DNA of 64,000 bases from Lysobacter sp. yr284 (GTDB lineage Bacteria; Pseudomonadota; Gammaproteobacteria; Xanthomonadales; Xanthomonadaceae): NCBI RefSeq assembly GCF_900107375.1, contig NZ_FNPT01000006.1, positions 62,001 to 126,000 on the forward strand. Direction: 5' to 3'. The notes under the pieces were generated by a model. The model made no database searches. It saw only the letters and a list, made by a program, of their open reading frames with translations, and had not been told where the DNA came from. Positions 17,266-26,354 of the stretch are shown here, piece after piece (within the stretch, counting starts at the first letter, position 1; the number at the start of each line of letters is the position of its first letter). The translations under genes were made by a program, and so were the position numbers.

Positions 17266-18509
17266 TTCACTTCCCTTGCGCCGGGAATCTCGTAGACCCC
17301 TGCTATGAGATCGGCGATGTAGTCCTCCGGCTTCTTGCCCGCGATGCCGTTGGTTTTCATGGTCGTGGGCACGTCGATCGAACCGGTGAGATAGGCCTTC
17401 AGCGTCTCATTATGATGGGGGCCTGCGCAGGCGTCTTCGACGCGCGTGGCGAGATGGGCGAACGCATGGTTTCCGAACTGGGTGCGGTTCGGGTCGTTCG
17501 CGCCGATCATCGGCGACGTGCCGTTGCTGGAATAAAACGGGTTGTTGCAGGCGCCGACGCCGATGAGGTCGGTCTTGTTGATGAAGCCGAACGGATTTTG
17601 ATAGTAACAGCGAGCCGGAATGCCGAGCGAGCAAGCCAGGGTCTGCACGGCGCATGCCTGGTCGTAGCAATTGACGGTGCGCCCGTCGTCGACGGCTCCC
17701 GACGCGGGGCATATCGGCGCGGACTTCTTCTGCATGTACCGCATCAACTGGAATGCATTGCCATTCAGGCCGTCGTCTCCGCCGAAGAACGAGGCTCCGC
17801 GCTGGGTGTCGTAGTGCAGGCCGTGCTTGCCGTGGCAGTAGCGTGTGATCTTCCTGATCGCGGCATCCGCCTTCGCGCTTGCGCCCAGTCCGGCGCGGAT
17901 GAACAAGAAACGCAGCGCCTCGGCCCACACCTCGGTCGCGAATGGGCCGGTCGGCGCGTCCAGCAGCACGAACAGCTCGAGCCGGGTGGCCGGCGCAAGC
18001 GCCGATGAGGCTTTCGACGCAGGGTCTTCCAGCGACCACCGTGCGTCGCCCTGGTAGTGTTCGGTGGTATCGGGCAGGTTGAGGATCTCGACGCTGACCT
18101 CGTGTTCGCCGACGGACGACGGACAATCGCCCTGGAACTTAAGGCCTTTCAGTTCTCCCTTGAGCGTCAGCGTCGCCGCCATGCCCGCCGCTGCGCGCTT
18201 GATCCTTACTTTGACCTTGGCCTTGTTGTTCGTCCCGGCCTTGGCCTTGACCACGTAGGCGCCGGGCTTCTGCGAGCCGGTGCGGTAGAGCAGGTCGTCG
18301 GGCGTATCGACCTCGTCCAGTGTTTGCCCGAGTTCCCAGTGCGGCGCGGTCACCGCGGTTTTCTTGCGCGATACGACGATGCCGCTGCCCCAGCTGACGC
18401 TCAGGATTTCCGCTTCGATCAGCGAAGGCGGAACGACGACCCTGGCCCGCTTGATATTGGCCGGAGGACTGGTGACGGAGGCGGCCTTGATCGGAAAATG
18501 ATTGGACAT
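17262..18509 (-). CDS. Candidate T6SS cargo effector with a transglutaminase-like cysteine-protease fold
   Basis: This encodes 415 aa with no signal peptide. Residues about 20-190 look like beta-rich (Ig-like or adaptor) modules. The C-terminal half has NCYDQACAVQTLACSLGIPA, which resembles the transglutaminase-like core (catalytic Cys at the start of a helix, then LGIPAR). GNHAFAHL and RVEDA follow. A plausible triad is Cys281, His348 and Asp359. Such folds act as amidases, proteases or acyltransferases. The ATG lies 5 bp after the vgrG2 stop and the stop overlaps the periplasmic partner gene, a standard spike-effector-immunity order. The fold is inferred by eye from motif order and spacing; the family name and substrate are unknown. 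Confidence 0.65.
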   Translation of the reverse strand: MSNHFPIKAASVTSPPANIKRARVVVPPSLIEAEILSVSWGSGIVVSRKKTAVTAPHWELGQTLDEVDTPDDLLYRTGSQKPGAYVVKAKAGTNNKAKVKVRIKRAAAGMAATLTLKGELKGLKFQGDCPSSVGEHEVSVEILNLPDTTEHYQGDARWSLEDPASKASSALAPATRLELFVLLDAPTGPFATEVWAEALRFLFIRAGLGASAKADAAIRKITRYCHGKHGLHYDTQRGASFFGGDDGLNGNAFQLMRYMQKKSAPICPASGAVDDGRTVNCYDQACAVQTLACSLGIPARCYYQNPFGFINKTDLIGVGACNNPFYSSNGTSPMIGANDPNRTQFGNHAFAHLATRVEDACAGPHHNETLKAYLTGSIDVPTTMKTNGIAGKKPEDYIADLIAGVYEIPGAREVK

Positions 18510-18514
18510 GGCCG

Positions 18515-21500
18515 TCAGCTCGCGACTTCGATTTTCACGGACTGCGCTTCGGCGGTCTTGACCAAGTGCGTGTGCCCCTTGTCGTCGGTCACGCCTTCTT
18601 CGATATCGCCGTTGGCGAGGATGATGCGGTAGGCGCGGTTCGCTACCGGATGGCCGCTGTCGCGATCGACCAGCACGAACGCCTCGTCGAAGATCTTGGG
18701 GCGGGTATCGGGCAGCTTGGCCAACTGCGCCGCATCGCTGCCGCCACCCTTGAACGGATGCATCCCCGCCTTGACCGTGAAGTTCCCCGGGCACTCGAAG
18801 GTGATGTCGCCGCCTTCCAGGGTGACCCGCGTCTGCCCGGCCTGCAGCACGATCTTCTGCTTGGCCAGCACGTCGATGCGTTCGTCGGTGGCGGTGACGG
18901 TGACGGACTGGTCGGCCAGCAGTTCCAGCGTGCCGACGTGGGCGCGCACGCTGACCGGGCCCTGGGCGGCGATCGCGCGCAGCGGGCCTTGTTGTGCGTA
19001 CAGGGCGCTGTGGGCGCCGCTGACGGCGGCGAAGGTCTGGCCGGCGGCGAAGTGGGCGTCGTCCTGCACGGTCAGGTGGCTGTGGCCGCCGGCGTAGGAC
19101 AGCGCGCTGGCCGGGGTGGTCGCGGCCAGGCTGTCGGGCGACTCGGCGACCAGCATCGCCGCGGCGAAGCGCTCGACCGGGTCGCCGCCGTCGCGGCGCT
19201 CGCCGCTGGGCTTGCTGGCCGGCTGGCCGGCGACATCGCCGCTGTACTTGCCGTTTTGTTGCGCGTCGACCGCGGCGAGGAAGGCGTCCTGTTGCGCATT
19301 GCCCTTCAGCGCCGGCACCTGGTTTTGGACCGCGGCATTGTCGAGCGCCTGCGCGGTCTGCTGCGCGCCCTTGAGCTGGGCCACCGCCTCGGCGATGTCG
19401 AACTGGGTAGAGCGCGCGTTGGCGCGCGCCGTGGTCGACAGCAGCACGCCTTGCGCGGCATGCAGGTTGCCCCAGCCCAGCGTAGCCAGATCGAAGCCCT
19501 GCCCGCGCAGCGCGCCGCGCTGGGCGTCGCTGTGGTGGATCAGGTAGCCCAGTTCCAGGCGGCTGTCGGCCAGGGTGGTGTGCAGGCGCTGGCGCAGTTG
19601 CCCCGGGGCGTCGTCGACCACCCACTGCTGGCGGCCGTCGCCGTCCAGCGACTGGGTGTGCAGGCCGCTGAGGGTGCCGATGTGGTTGGCCGGCGAGTCC
19701 TGGCCGGCCGCGAACGGCGGCGCGACTTCGCCGTTGAACAACTGGCCGGTGACCAGCGGCTGGTCGATGTCGGCGTGCAGGAACTCGACCAGGACCTCGG
19801 CGCCGATGCGCGGCAGCGCGTGGCTGCCCCAGTTCGGGCCGGCCAGCCATTCGGCCACGCGGACCCAGGTGCCGGAGGTTTCGTCGCCCGGGGCGTGGCC
19901 GTCGGGATGGGCGCTGGAACCGGTCTCGTTGGCGCCGCCGTAAGTCGGCACGGCGCCGCGCTGCCAGGCGAACTGGATGCGCACCTGGTGGTCGCGGGTG
20001 ACGGTGTTGGCGGCGTCGGCCAGGCCGACCACGCGCGCGGTCTGGGCGCCCGGCGCGATCGGCTTGGGGCGCGGCAGCGGCACGATCGCAGTGCCGAGCG
20101 GCACGGCGAGGAAGCGGTTGCGGTAGCTGCCGCGTTCCAGGCCCGATGCGTCGAGGATCGCGACGGCGTTGGAGGCGAGGTTGTTGGCGGCCAGATGTTC
20201 GACCCGCAGCGGCACGAACGCCTGTCCGGACAGGTCGGCGTGCTGGCTCAGGGTGAAGGCGCGCCCGGCATCGACGCCGCGGCCGCTGCCGCTGCCGGCG
20301 TGCAGGCGCTGCGGCAGGCGCAGGGCGTCCAGGCGCAGCTCGGCGGTGGTCTGGGCATGGTCGCGCTCGGCATAGCGGCCGCTGCGCGGCACGCTGTAGA
20401 CCTCGCGCCGCGGCAGGTTCGGCCCGGCCGGATCGCCCAGGGCGCTGGCCGACAGCGCCTCGACCTGCTCGGCCTGCCAGCTGGCGGTGCCGACCGCATC
20501 GGGCGTGGCCTGGCGCAGCTCGCTGAAGTGGCCGATCGCGTCTTCGTTCTCGGTGCTGGCGGTGCGATGGAAGCGCAGCGTGTCGGGCGAGGCCGCGGGC
20601 ACTTCGGCCTGGCTGTCGAAGATCACCAGGGTGTGGCCGCTGTCGCCCTGCGCCGAGGCCGAGCCTTCCTCGTCCTCGGCCTGGGCGTGATCGAAGCGCC
20701 AGGCCAGGCCGGCGTCGGCGAGCAGGCGCAGCACGAAGTCGTAGTCGCTCTCGCGGTACTGGGTGGTGATCGCCGGCTTGGGCAGGCTGCGGGCGACATC
20801 GAAGCGCCACGCGGCCTGCGGATAGTCGGCGAACACGCGCTCGAGCACTTCCAGCGCGTCGCGGTCCTGGAAGATCAGCGCGTTGCGGCGCAGCTTCAAC
20901 AGCGCCAGCCACGGCTCCAGGGTCAGCCGATAGCGCGAGTAGCCGCCGTCGCTGCCCAGCGGCGCGGCCTGGCTGCACAGGCCGCGCCAGTGCCGGTACG
21001 AGCCGTCGGCGCGTTGCAGGCGCAGCGTCAGCGGTTCGCCGACCAGGGCGGCGGTGTCGAGCGCGGACGCGGTGGAAATGCAGTCGATCTCGAAGCGGAA
21101 GCTGTCGCAGACCGCCTCGTGGCCGTGGAAACGTTCGACCAGGAACGCGCCGGGCAGGGCGGTTTCGATCTCGACCAGATGCTGGCCACCGACGAAGCGC
21201 GACGCCAGCGCGCGCGCGGCTTGCGGGGTGGAGCGCAGCAGCGATTCGGCCTGGCGCGCGAGCGGAAGCTCGGAGGCGATGTCGCGCGCGGTTTCGAACG
21301 GCGCGTCGAACGGAACGGCGTCGCGGTCGAAGGATCGCGGCGACAGGACCTGCGCGGCGGTGTCCGCCAGGCCGCCGGCGCCGCCGGGCAGCTTGATTTG
21401 CGTGGGGGCGGCGACATCGGCCATGTCCGCCAGCGAGGTCGGCACGCCCATCGCCTGCAAGGCGCGCGGCGCGAGCTGCTTGGCGACGGCCTCGCGGCTG

Positions 21501-21811
21501 GCGCCGCGCTGCAGCGATTGCAGCACCATCGCCGCGACCGGCGCGGCGGTGGCGAGCTTGCCGAGCAGGCCTTCGGTGTCGATCGCCGACGCGGCGACTT
21601 CGACCGCGGGCATGTCGCGGGTGATCTGCGGCAGCTCGGAACGCGCCATCGAGATCAGCTCGTCCGACAGCGCCGTGGTGTCGCCGCCGGAGCGCGCCAT
21701 CGCGATCAACTCGTCGGCCAGCGCCGAGGTCTCGGCGAACCGGGCCAGTTCCGGCGCCGCGGCCGAAGCGGCGGCGCCGCCGAGGGCGAAGGGACTGTAG
21801 GGATCAGTCAT
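18515..21811 (-). CDS. vgrG: VgrG spike protein with a 200-residue N-terminal extension (vgrG2)
   Basis: This encodes 1,098 aa. The canonical VgrG body begins only near residue 205 (FVGGQHLVEIE) and includes TTQYRESDYDFVLRLLADAG, the OB-fold segment LPRIGAEVLVEFLHADIDQPL and the DUF2345 helix. The first ~200 residues are helical and Ala-rich, with an internal near-duplication (ADELIAMARS and SDELISMARS); such a leader is unusual for VgrG. The C-terminus (about 1,035-1,098: KIFDEAFVLVDRDSGHPVANRAYRI, then a Gly-Asp-Ile-Glu-Glu-Gly turn) resembles the transthyretin-like cargo-docking domain of other VgrGs and would bind the effector encoded next. It is the first gene of the minus-strand cassette. 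Confidence 0.95.
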   Translation of the reverse strand: MTDPYSPFALGGAAASAAAPELARFAETSALADELIAMARSGGDTTALSDELISMARSELPQITRDMPAVEVAASAIDTEGLLGKLATAAPVAAMVLQSLQRGASREAVAKQLAPRALQAMGVPTSLADMADVAAPTQIKLPGGAGGLADTAAQVLSPRSFDRDAVPFDAPFETARDIASELPLARQAESLLRSTPQAARALASRFVGGQHLVEIETALPGAFLVERFHGHEAVCDSFRFEIDCISTASALDTAALVGEPLTLRLQRADGSYRHWRGLCSQAAPLGSDGGYSRYRLTLEPWLALLKLRRNALIFQDRDALEVLERVFADYPQAAWRFDVARSLPKPAITTQYRESDYDFVLRLLADAGLAWRFDHAQAEDEEGSASAQGDSGHTLVIFDSQAEVPAASPDTLRFHRTASTENEDAIGHFSELRQATPDAVGTASWQAEQVEALSASALGDPAGPNLPRREVYSVPRSGRYAERDHAQTTAELRLDALRLPQRLHAGSGSGRGVDAGRAFTLSQHADLSGQAFVPLRVEHLAANNLASNAVAILDASGLERGSYRNRFLAVPLGTAIVPLPRPKPIAPGAQTARVVGLADAANTVTRDHQVRIQFAWQRGAVPTYGGANETGSSAHPDGHAPGDETSGTWVRVAEWLAGPNWGSHALPRIGAEVLVEFLHADIDQPLVTGQLFNGEVAPPFAAGQDSPANHIGTLSGLHTQSLDGDGRQQWVVDDAPGQLRQRLHTTLADSRLELGYLIHHSDAQRGALRGQGFDLATLGWGNLHAAQGVLLSTTARANARSTQFDIAEAVAQLKGAQQTAQALDNAAVQNQVPALKGNAQQDAFLAAVDAQQNGKYSGDVAGQPASKPSGERRDGGDPVERFAAAMLVAESPDSLAATTPASALSYAGGHSHLTVQDDAHFAAGQTFAAVSGAHSALYAQQGPLRAIAAQGPVSVRAHVGTLELLADQSVTVTATDERIDVLAKQKIVLQAGQTRVTLEGGDITFECPGNFTVKAGMHPFKGGGSDAAQLAKLPDTRPKIFDEAFVLVDRDSGHPVANRAYRIILANGDIEEGVTDDKGHTHLVKTAEAQSVKIEVAS

Positions 21812-21984
21812 GGCGGGCGACTCCCGCGATGGCGCCGCGGCCGCCGCTCATGCGGCGACGAGTCGCGACGATGGGCGCGGCGGGCGTCGCCGCCGGCGCG
21901 TGCGCACGGCGCGGGCGCAAGCCCCGCGTGCGGATCGGTTCTAGCGTGGGGATATCCATATCCGTAGCACCTGGGGGTTGGACG

Positions 21985-22770
21985 TCAGGGCAAGGTGATC
22001 GTCAACTGCGCTGTATCGGCCGGCATCTGCACCACGTCGTTGTACTGGGCCAGTTGCCGGTTGGTGTCGCGTGCGGCGAGCGTGCTGAAGGCGAGGAAGG
22101 CGAGCATCGCGCCGATGCCGACGACCGCGACCGGCGCCCAGATCGGGGTGACCCGGCGCAGGGCGTGCTGGATCCGGTCCGGCGGCGCCCAGTGCGGCGC
22201 GAACGGCGCGCGCTTGCCCTTGAGGTAGGCGATCTCGTCGCCCAGGCGCGCCGTCAGGTAGCCGAGCTTCTCCGGGCCTTCCAGGCGGTACTTGCCTTCG
22301 AAGCCGAGCAGCAGGCAGTAGTAGTAGACCTCCAGCGACGGCAGCCGCGGCGCGCCTTGCGCGCGCAGCTGCTCGAGCCGGTCGAAGAAGTGCTCGCCGG
22401 CGAGGTGTTCGCCGAACAGGCGCAGCTGCAGCGGATTGCGCTCCCACTCCTCGCGCAGGTCCGAGGGCTGCGACAGGATCGCCTCGTCGAGCGCCGCGCA
22501 GAACGCGTACTTGGCCGCGTAGACGTCTTCCGAACCGATGCCGAGCTTGACCGCGCCGCGCTCGGTGCCGTCGAGGAAGCGCTTGATCGACTCCACGAAC
22601 GGCGCTTCCGTGCTCGGCAGCTGGCCGCGCTTGAGCAGCATCAGCAGGTAGAAACCGTCGGACATCAGGTCGAGCAGGCTGCGCGCGGGCGCGCTGGCGG
22701 GCGCCGGCGCGGACTGGCTCGGGCCCAGCGACGGCATGCCTTGGGGGATCGGGGGCTGGGGATAGTTCAT
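21985..22770 (-). CDS. tssL: T6SS membrane-complex protein TssL (DotU/IcmH family)
   Basis: This encodes 261 aa. A Pro/Ala-rich leader is followed by the DotU cytoplasmic domain, with conserved AKYAFCAALDEAIL, LRLFGEHLAGEHFFDRLEQL and YYYCLLLGFEGKY blocks. A single membrane helix lies at about 213-235. The short ~25-residue periplasmic end has no OmpA-type peptidoglycan-binding domain, so wall anchoring must come from another protein such as the one at 6982-7824. Its start overlaps the tssK stop (ATGA). Confidence 0.96.
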   Translation of the reverse strand: MNYPQPPIPQGMPSLGPSQSAPAPASAPARSLLDLMSDGFYLLMLLKRGQLPSTEAPFVESIKRFLDGTERGAVKLGIGSEDVYAAKYAFCAALDEAILSQPSDLREEWERNPLQLRLFGEHLAGEHFFDRLEQLRAQGAPRLPSLEVYYYCLLLGFEGKYRLEGPEKLGYLTARLGDEIAYLKGKRAPFAPHWAPPDRIQHALRRVTPIWAPVAVVGIGAMLAFLAFSTLAARDTNRQLAQYNDVVQMPADTAQLTITLP

Positions 22771-24104
22771 GGCATCAGGGCGATGAGTTCGAGTTTGAGG
22801 TCGCGCACGCCGGACGGCACATAGATCATCAGCGATTGCGACTTGATCATGCGCTCGTACAGCGGGCCGCGCGGTTCCACCGCGAAGTAGTAGCTGCCCG
22901 GACGCACCGGGATCGCCGCCGGCACCTGCCCGGCGTGGGTGAGCTTGACCCCGGGCAGCGCCGACAGCACGCACTTCTCGACGTCGTCGGGCGCGCCGAC
23001 CTTGAACCGCACGGGTATCGTCTGGATCAGCTCGGGCCCGGGGATGTCCGCGGCCACGCCGAGGTAGAACACCGACTTCTCGTCGATGCGCTGCGAATCC
23101 AGCCGGCCCAGGTGGAAGGACGGCTTGACCTCCGACAGCGCGATCTGGAAGTAGCGCGCGGAGATCACCGTGTCGAGCAGTTCGCGGATCATCTCGAACA
23201 AACGCTCGAAGCCGGCCTCGGGGTCGGCGTGCGCGTACGCGGGCAGGTCGCCCAGGCCGTAGATCTTGGAGAAGGTCAGCAGCGAGCCGGCCAGCCGCGA
23301 CAGCTCCTGGTGCAGGCGCTCGGGATGCAGGCCGGGATGGCGGAACAGGTGCGAGAGCGCGGCGAAGGAGCTGTTGACGGTGTGCAGCAGCCAGAACGAG
23401 GCGATGTCGCCGGAGCGGAACTCGATGATGTGCTGCGACGGCTCGCGGTGCAGGCCGTACAGCGCGTCGGTCTTGGCCTGCAGCGAATCGAGCAGGCGCC
23501 GCAGCTGCGCATGCAGCTGCGCGGATGCGGACACGCTGATCGACGGCGCCAGGAACGTGTCGTCGAGTTCGAACCCGCCGGTGGGCGTGCGCCGCACCCG
23601 CGCGACCGGCACGGTCACGTAGGGATCGCGCGGCTCGTCGTCGGTGAGCAGGCGCACGCTCTTGCGCAGGTACGCCAGCTCCGCCTCGGCCGCGTCGGTA
23701 TACAGATCGAGCGTGACCTGGTTGTGCTGGGTGAAGCGCGCCGCCGCCGCGCCTTCGGCGCAGTTGCCGCCGTGCTCCTTGAGCAGCGGCAGGGCCAGGT
23801 GGATGGTGGTGGACTGCACCCCGGCCGGCAGGTCGGCGAGGCTGACCGCCTCGGGCAATTCGTCGTCGCCCGGCGCGGCATAGCTTTCGCCGTCGGGAAA
23901 GATCGCCGACAGCTGCAGCGCGCGCAGCGTGCCGCTGGCCAGGCTTTGCACGTCGAAGCGCGCCTGGCGCAGGCCCCACGCGTAAGGGTGCAGCGCGGAG
24001 GACATCTCGCGCACCTGGCCTTCGTGGTAGGCGTCCTGGCGCTGGAAGTGTTGCGGGCGCAGGAACAGGCCTTCACCCCAGAAGATCTTGGACATCCGAC
24101 TCAT
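22767..24104 (-). CDS. tssK: T6SS baseplate protein TssK
   Basis: This encodes 445 aa. It starts MSRMSKIFWGEGLFLRPQHF, the hallmark TssK opening, with AAGAGG upstream of the chosen ATG; an in-frame ATG five codons earlier is less likely. TssK trimers bridge the TssEFG wedges to TssL/TssM. The order in this transcript is tssJ, tssK, tssL, with four-base overlap to tssL. Confidence 0.97.
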   Translation of the reverse strand: MSRMSKIFWGEGLFLRPQHFQRQDAYHEGQVREMSSALHPYAWGLRQARFDVQSLASGTLRALQLSAIFPDGESYAAPGDDELPEAVSLADLPAGVQSTTIHLALPLLKEHGGNCAEGAAAARFTQHNQVTLDLYTDAAEAELAYLRKSVRLLTDDEPRDPYVTVPVARVRRTPTGGFELDDTFLAPSISVSASAQLHAQLRRLLDSLQAKTDALYGLHREPSQHIIEFRSGDIASFWLLHTVNSSFAALSHLFRHPGLHPERLHQELSRLAGSLLTFSKIYGLGDLPAYAHADPEAGFERLFEMIRELLDTVISARYFQIALSEVKPSFHLGRLDSQRIDEKSVFYLGVAADIPGPELIQTIPVRFKVGAPDDVEKCVLSALPGVKLTHAGQVPAAIPVRPGSYYFAVEPRGPLYERMIKSQSLMIYVPSGVRDLKLELIALMP

Positions 24105-24220
24105 GCGCGCCTCTTGCAATCCATTGATGACGACTGTCGGGACGAACCGCGCCCGCGACCCGCGGGTGCCGCCGCCGCACCGCGGTTGCGGAACGGGCGG
24201 CGCTGGTTCGTCAACGCCCG

Positions 24221-24242
24221 CCGCCTTCCATCCAGAAGGCGG
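24221..24242 (-). other. Intercistronic hairpin between tssJ and tssK
   Basis: CCGCCTTC (24221-24228) and GAAGGCGG (24235-24242) form a perfect 8-bp stem with a 6-base loop in the 206-bp gap after tssJ. No T-tract follows, so it is more likely an attenuating or RNA-stabilising element than a full terminator. Confidence 0.5.
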
Positions 24243-24310
24243 ACCAGTCGAGGTTACTACAACTCATCCGAGCCCGGTTTCGACCGTCGCCGGCCGCCGC
24301 GGAGCCCCGT

Positions 24311-24955
24311 TCAGCGACCGGGCTTGGCGCAGTTGGTGGAGGACAGTGAATTGGCCGCCGACGACAGCACCGTGGTCAGCGCGGCGGTGTCGGCCGCGGT
24401 CATCGCACAGGCGTGCAGGCCGATGGTGATCCCATCCTTGACCGCCTTGCGGCCGTCGAAGGAGAACCGCCAGCGGCTGGTCGCCGGACTGCGGAACAGC
24501 GCGACCACGCCCAGGTGGCTGGCCGCGCCGGGCATCTTCTGCTGCACCTCGTGACGCTGGCCCGGGGTCATCAGGATTTCGTTGACCTCGATCAGGTCGC
24601 CGCCGAGCGCTTCTTTCTCGCGCTTCTCGTCGAGGAAGGCCTCGAACGGCGCCTGCTCGAACCTTTGGATGTCCTTGAGCTGATAGATGCGCACCACCAA
24701 CGCCAGCGATTTCTTCTCGGCGCCGGCGTTCAGGTTCTCGCCCGCATACAGCCGCAGCGGAACCGAGTATTCGGCGTTCGGATCGGGCGCGGCGGGTTTC
24801 TTGAGGCCGAAGGCTTCCATGCTCTTGCCCATGGCTTGCTTGACGCCGCCGGGCGCGGAACAACCGCCGGCGACGAGCGCGAACCCTAGAGCGAAGGCGA
24901 GGCAAAAGCGTGACGGGCGACCATGCTGAATGCGCGAAAGGCGAGGGGTGTCCAT
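24311..24955 (-). CDS. tssJ: T6SS outer-membrane lipoprotein TssJ
   Basis: This encodes 214 aa. A lipoprotein signal ends in the lipobox VAGGC (Cys near residue 32). The mature domain carries TssJ features: the strand LRLYAGENLN, the segment LALVVRIYQLKDIQRFEQAPFEAF, then EILMTPGQRHEV and the HLGVVALFR strand. TssJ tethers the TssM C-terminus to the outer membrane. GGAGCAGGA precedes the ATG. It is the first gene of the minus operon and faces the TPR-lipoprotein/tssBC operon across a 229-bp promoter region. Confidence 0.95.
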   Translation of the reverse strand: MDTPRLSRIQHGRPSRFCLAFALGFALVAGGCSAPGGVKQAMGKSMEAFGLKKPAAPDPNAEYSVPLRLYAGENLNAGAEKKSLALVVRIYQLKDIQRFEQAPFEAFLDEKREKEALGGDLIEVNEILMTPGQRHEVQQKMPGAASHLGVVALFRSPATSRWRFSFDGRKAVKDGITIGLHACAMTAADTAALTTVLSSAANSLSSTNCAKPGR

Positions 24956-25062
24956 AAGCGTCCTGCTCCATATCGTCTTGCACAGGGGCCATCCCCAACC
25001 CGCCGTCCCCTGCCGCCAGCGTGAAGGCCTTCATGAAGAAAGATACTAATGCCACGGCCAGC

Positions 25063-25091
25063 TTGACGACCGTGATAAAGGCTACTATACC
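25063..25091 (+). promoter_or_regulatory. Strong sigma70-like promoter for the tssBC-hcp-tssEFGH operon
   Basis: TTGACG (25063-25068), an exact 17-bp spacer and TATACC (25086-25091) lie about 93 bp before the TPR lipoprotein start. It is one of the two best-scoring promoters I see in the window. Its surroundings are AT-richer than the rest, as expected for a regulatory region between divergent T6SS operons. Confidence 0.6.
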
Positions 25092-25184
25092 GGGCGAAGG
25101 TGCACCGATAGGACTCGCCAGCGACTGGAATCGGGCGATGTCCGCACCTTGCACCATGCGCGCCGACAAGGAGAGTACAGCCCC

Positions 25185-25778
25185 ATGAGACACCTGTCCC
25201 CCACCTCCGCGAACCGATGGCTGATGGCCATTTTTTTTGCGACTGCGTTGGCATCTTGCGCCAGCGGCGGAGGCACCAAAAAATCGCCCAACGACTACAA
25301 CGCGTTGCTCCGTAACGCCGAAGCCGAATTGTCGGCCGGCCGCATGGAACAGGCGCTGGTCGGCTTCAACGCGGCCGCCCAGGCCGATCCGACGCGCAAG
25401 GAACCGTGGCTGCGCAGCGCGCAGTTGCAGTTCGATGCCGGCAACTACGGCCGCGCGATCGTCGCCGCCGAAGAAGCGCTCAAGCGCGATCCCAACGACA
25501 AGATCGCCGACAGCGTGCTCACCGTGAGCGGATTGCGGGTGGCGTCGAAGTCGCTGAACCGCCTGCAGAGCAGCGGCGCGCTGGTGTCCGACGCCGCGCA
25601 GAAGGAAGCCCGCGATCTCGCCACGACCATGCGCAACACCATGGGCCGCGATTTCGTCCTCGGCGAAGAATCCAAGCCGCAGCCGCGCCCGCAGCCCAAG
25701 CCGCCGTCGTCGCGACCGACCAAGAAGCCCGCCAAGCCTGCGGCCGCTCAGCCCAAGGACGACAACCCGTTCAACTGA
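25185..25778 (+). CDS. T6SS-linked TPR lipoprotein
   Basis: This encodes 197 aa. Signal sequence and lipobox LASC place the lipidated Cys near residue 25. Residues about 38-110 carry tetratricopeptide-like helices (AEAELSAGRMEQALVGFNAA and QFDAGNYGRAIVAAEEALKR). A Lys/Pro-rich, disordered tail ends the protein. AAGGAGAG precedes the ATG. It heads the tssBC operon, 67 bp before tssB. TPR lipoproteins at this place are seen in Xanthomonadaceae T6SS clusters, probably as assembly or outer-membrane factors; the exact role is not known to me. Confidence 0.8.
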   Translation: MRHLSPTSANRWLMAIFFATALASCASGGGTKKSPNDYNALLRNAEAELSAGRMEQALVGFNAAAQADPTRKEPWLRSAQLQFDAGNYGRAIVAAEEALKRDPNDKIADSVLTVSGLRVASKSLNRLQSSGALVSDAAQKEARDLATTMRNTMGRDFVLGEESKPQPRPQPKPPSSRPTKKPAKPAAAQPKDDNPFN

Positions 25779-25845
25779 TCCCGGCCGCGATGGCCGCAGG
25801 TGCAGTTGAGGACGGTCGGGCGCTACATGTCACGGAGAAGATGTG

Positions 25846-26352
25846 ATGGCCAAGAAGGAAAGCATTCAGAAGCGGCTGCAGAAGATCCGGCCGCCGCGGG
25901 TCCAGTTGACCTACGACGTCGAAAAGGGCGACGCGATCGAACAGAAGGAAATTCCGTTCGTGGTCGGCGTGCTCGGCGATTTCAGCGGCAAGCAGGAAGG
26001 CCCGCAGCCGAAGATCAAGGACCGTAAGTTCGTCAACGTCGACATGGACAACTTCGACGAAGTGCTCGAAGGCATGGCGCCGCGCGCGGTCTATCGCGTC
26101 CCCAACAAGATCAGCGACGCCGGCGGCGAGTTCGGCGTCGAGCTGAACTTCAAGTCGATGGAAGACTTCCGCCCCGAGGCGGTGGTGCAGCAGGTCGATC
26201 CGCTGCGCAAGCTGCTGGAGGCGCGCACCAAGCTCGCCGACCTGCGCAACAAGCTGGCCGGCAACGAGAAGCTGGAAGACCTGCTCAACGAGGTGTTGAA
26301 CAACACCGAGCAGCTCAAGAAGCTCGGCGGCCAGCCGCAAGGGCAGGAGTGA
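25846..26352 (+). CDS. tssB: T6SS contractile sheath small subunit TssB (VipA)
   Basis: This encodes 168 aa. It has the conserved RVQLTYDVEKGDAIEQKEIPF and FVVGVLGDFSG blocks, then the KFVNVDMDNFDEVL segment. TssB and TssC form the sheath whose contraction drives the Hcp-VgrG needle. The ATG at 25846 is used rather than the GTG one codon earlier; CGGAGAAG lies upstream. Two bases separate its stop from the tssC start. Confidence 0.97.
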   Translation: MAKKESIQKRLQKIRPPRVQLTYDVEKGDAIEQKEIPFVVGVLGDFSGKQEGPQPKIKDRKFVNVDMDNFDEVLEGMAPRAVYRVPNKISDAGGEFGVELNFKSMEDFRPEAVVQQVDPLRKLLEARTKLADLRNKLAGNEKLEDLLNEVLNNTEQLKKLGGQPQGQE

Positions 26353-26354
26353 GC

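Noticed and set aside
18566-21967. An 1,133-codon plus-strand open frame opposite vgrG2
   Set aside because: Antisense shadow of vgrG2; Arg/Gln/Gly-rich without motifs.
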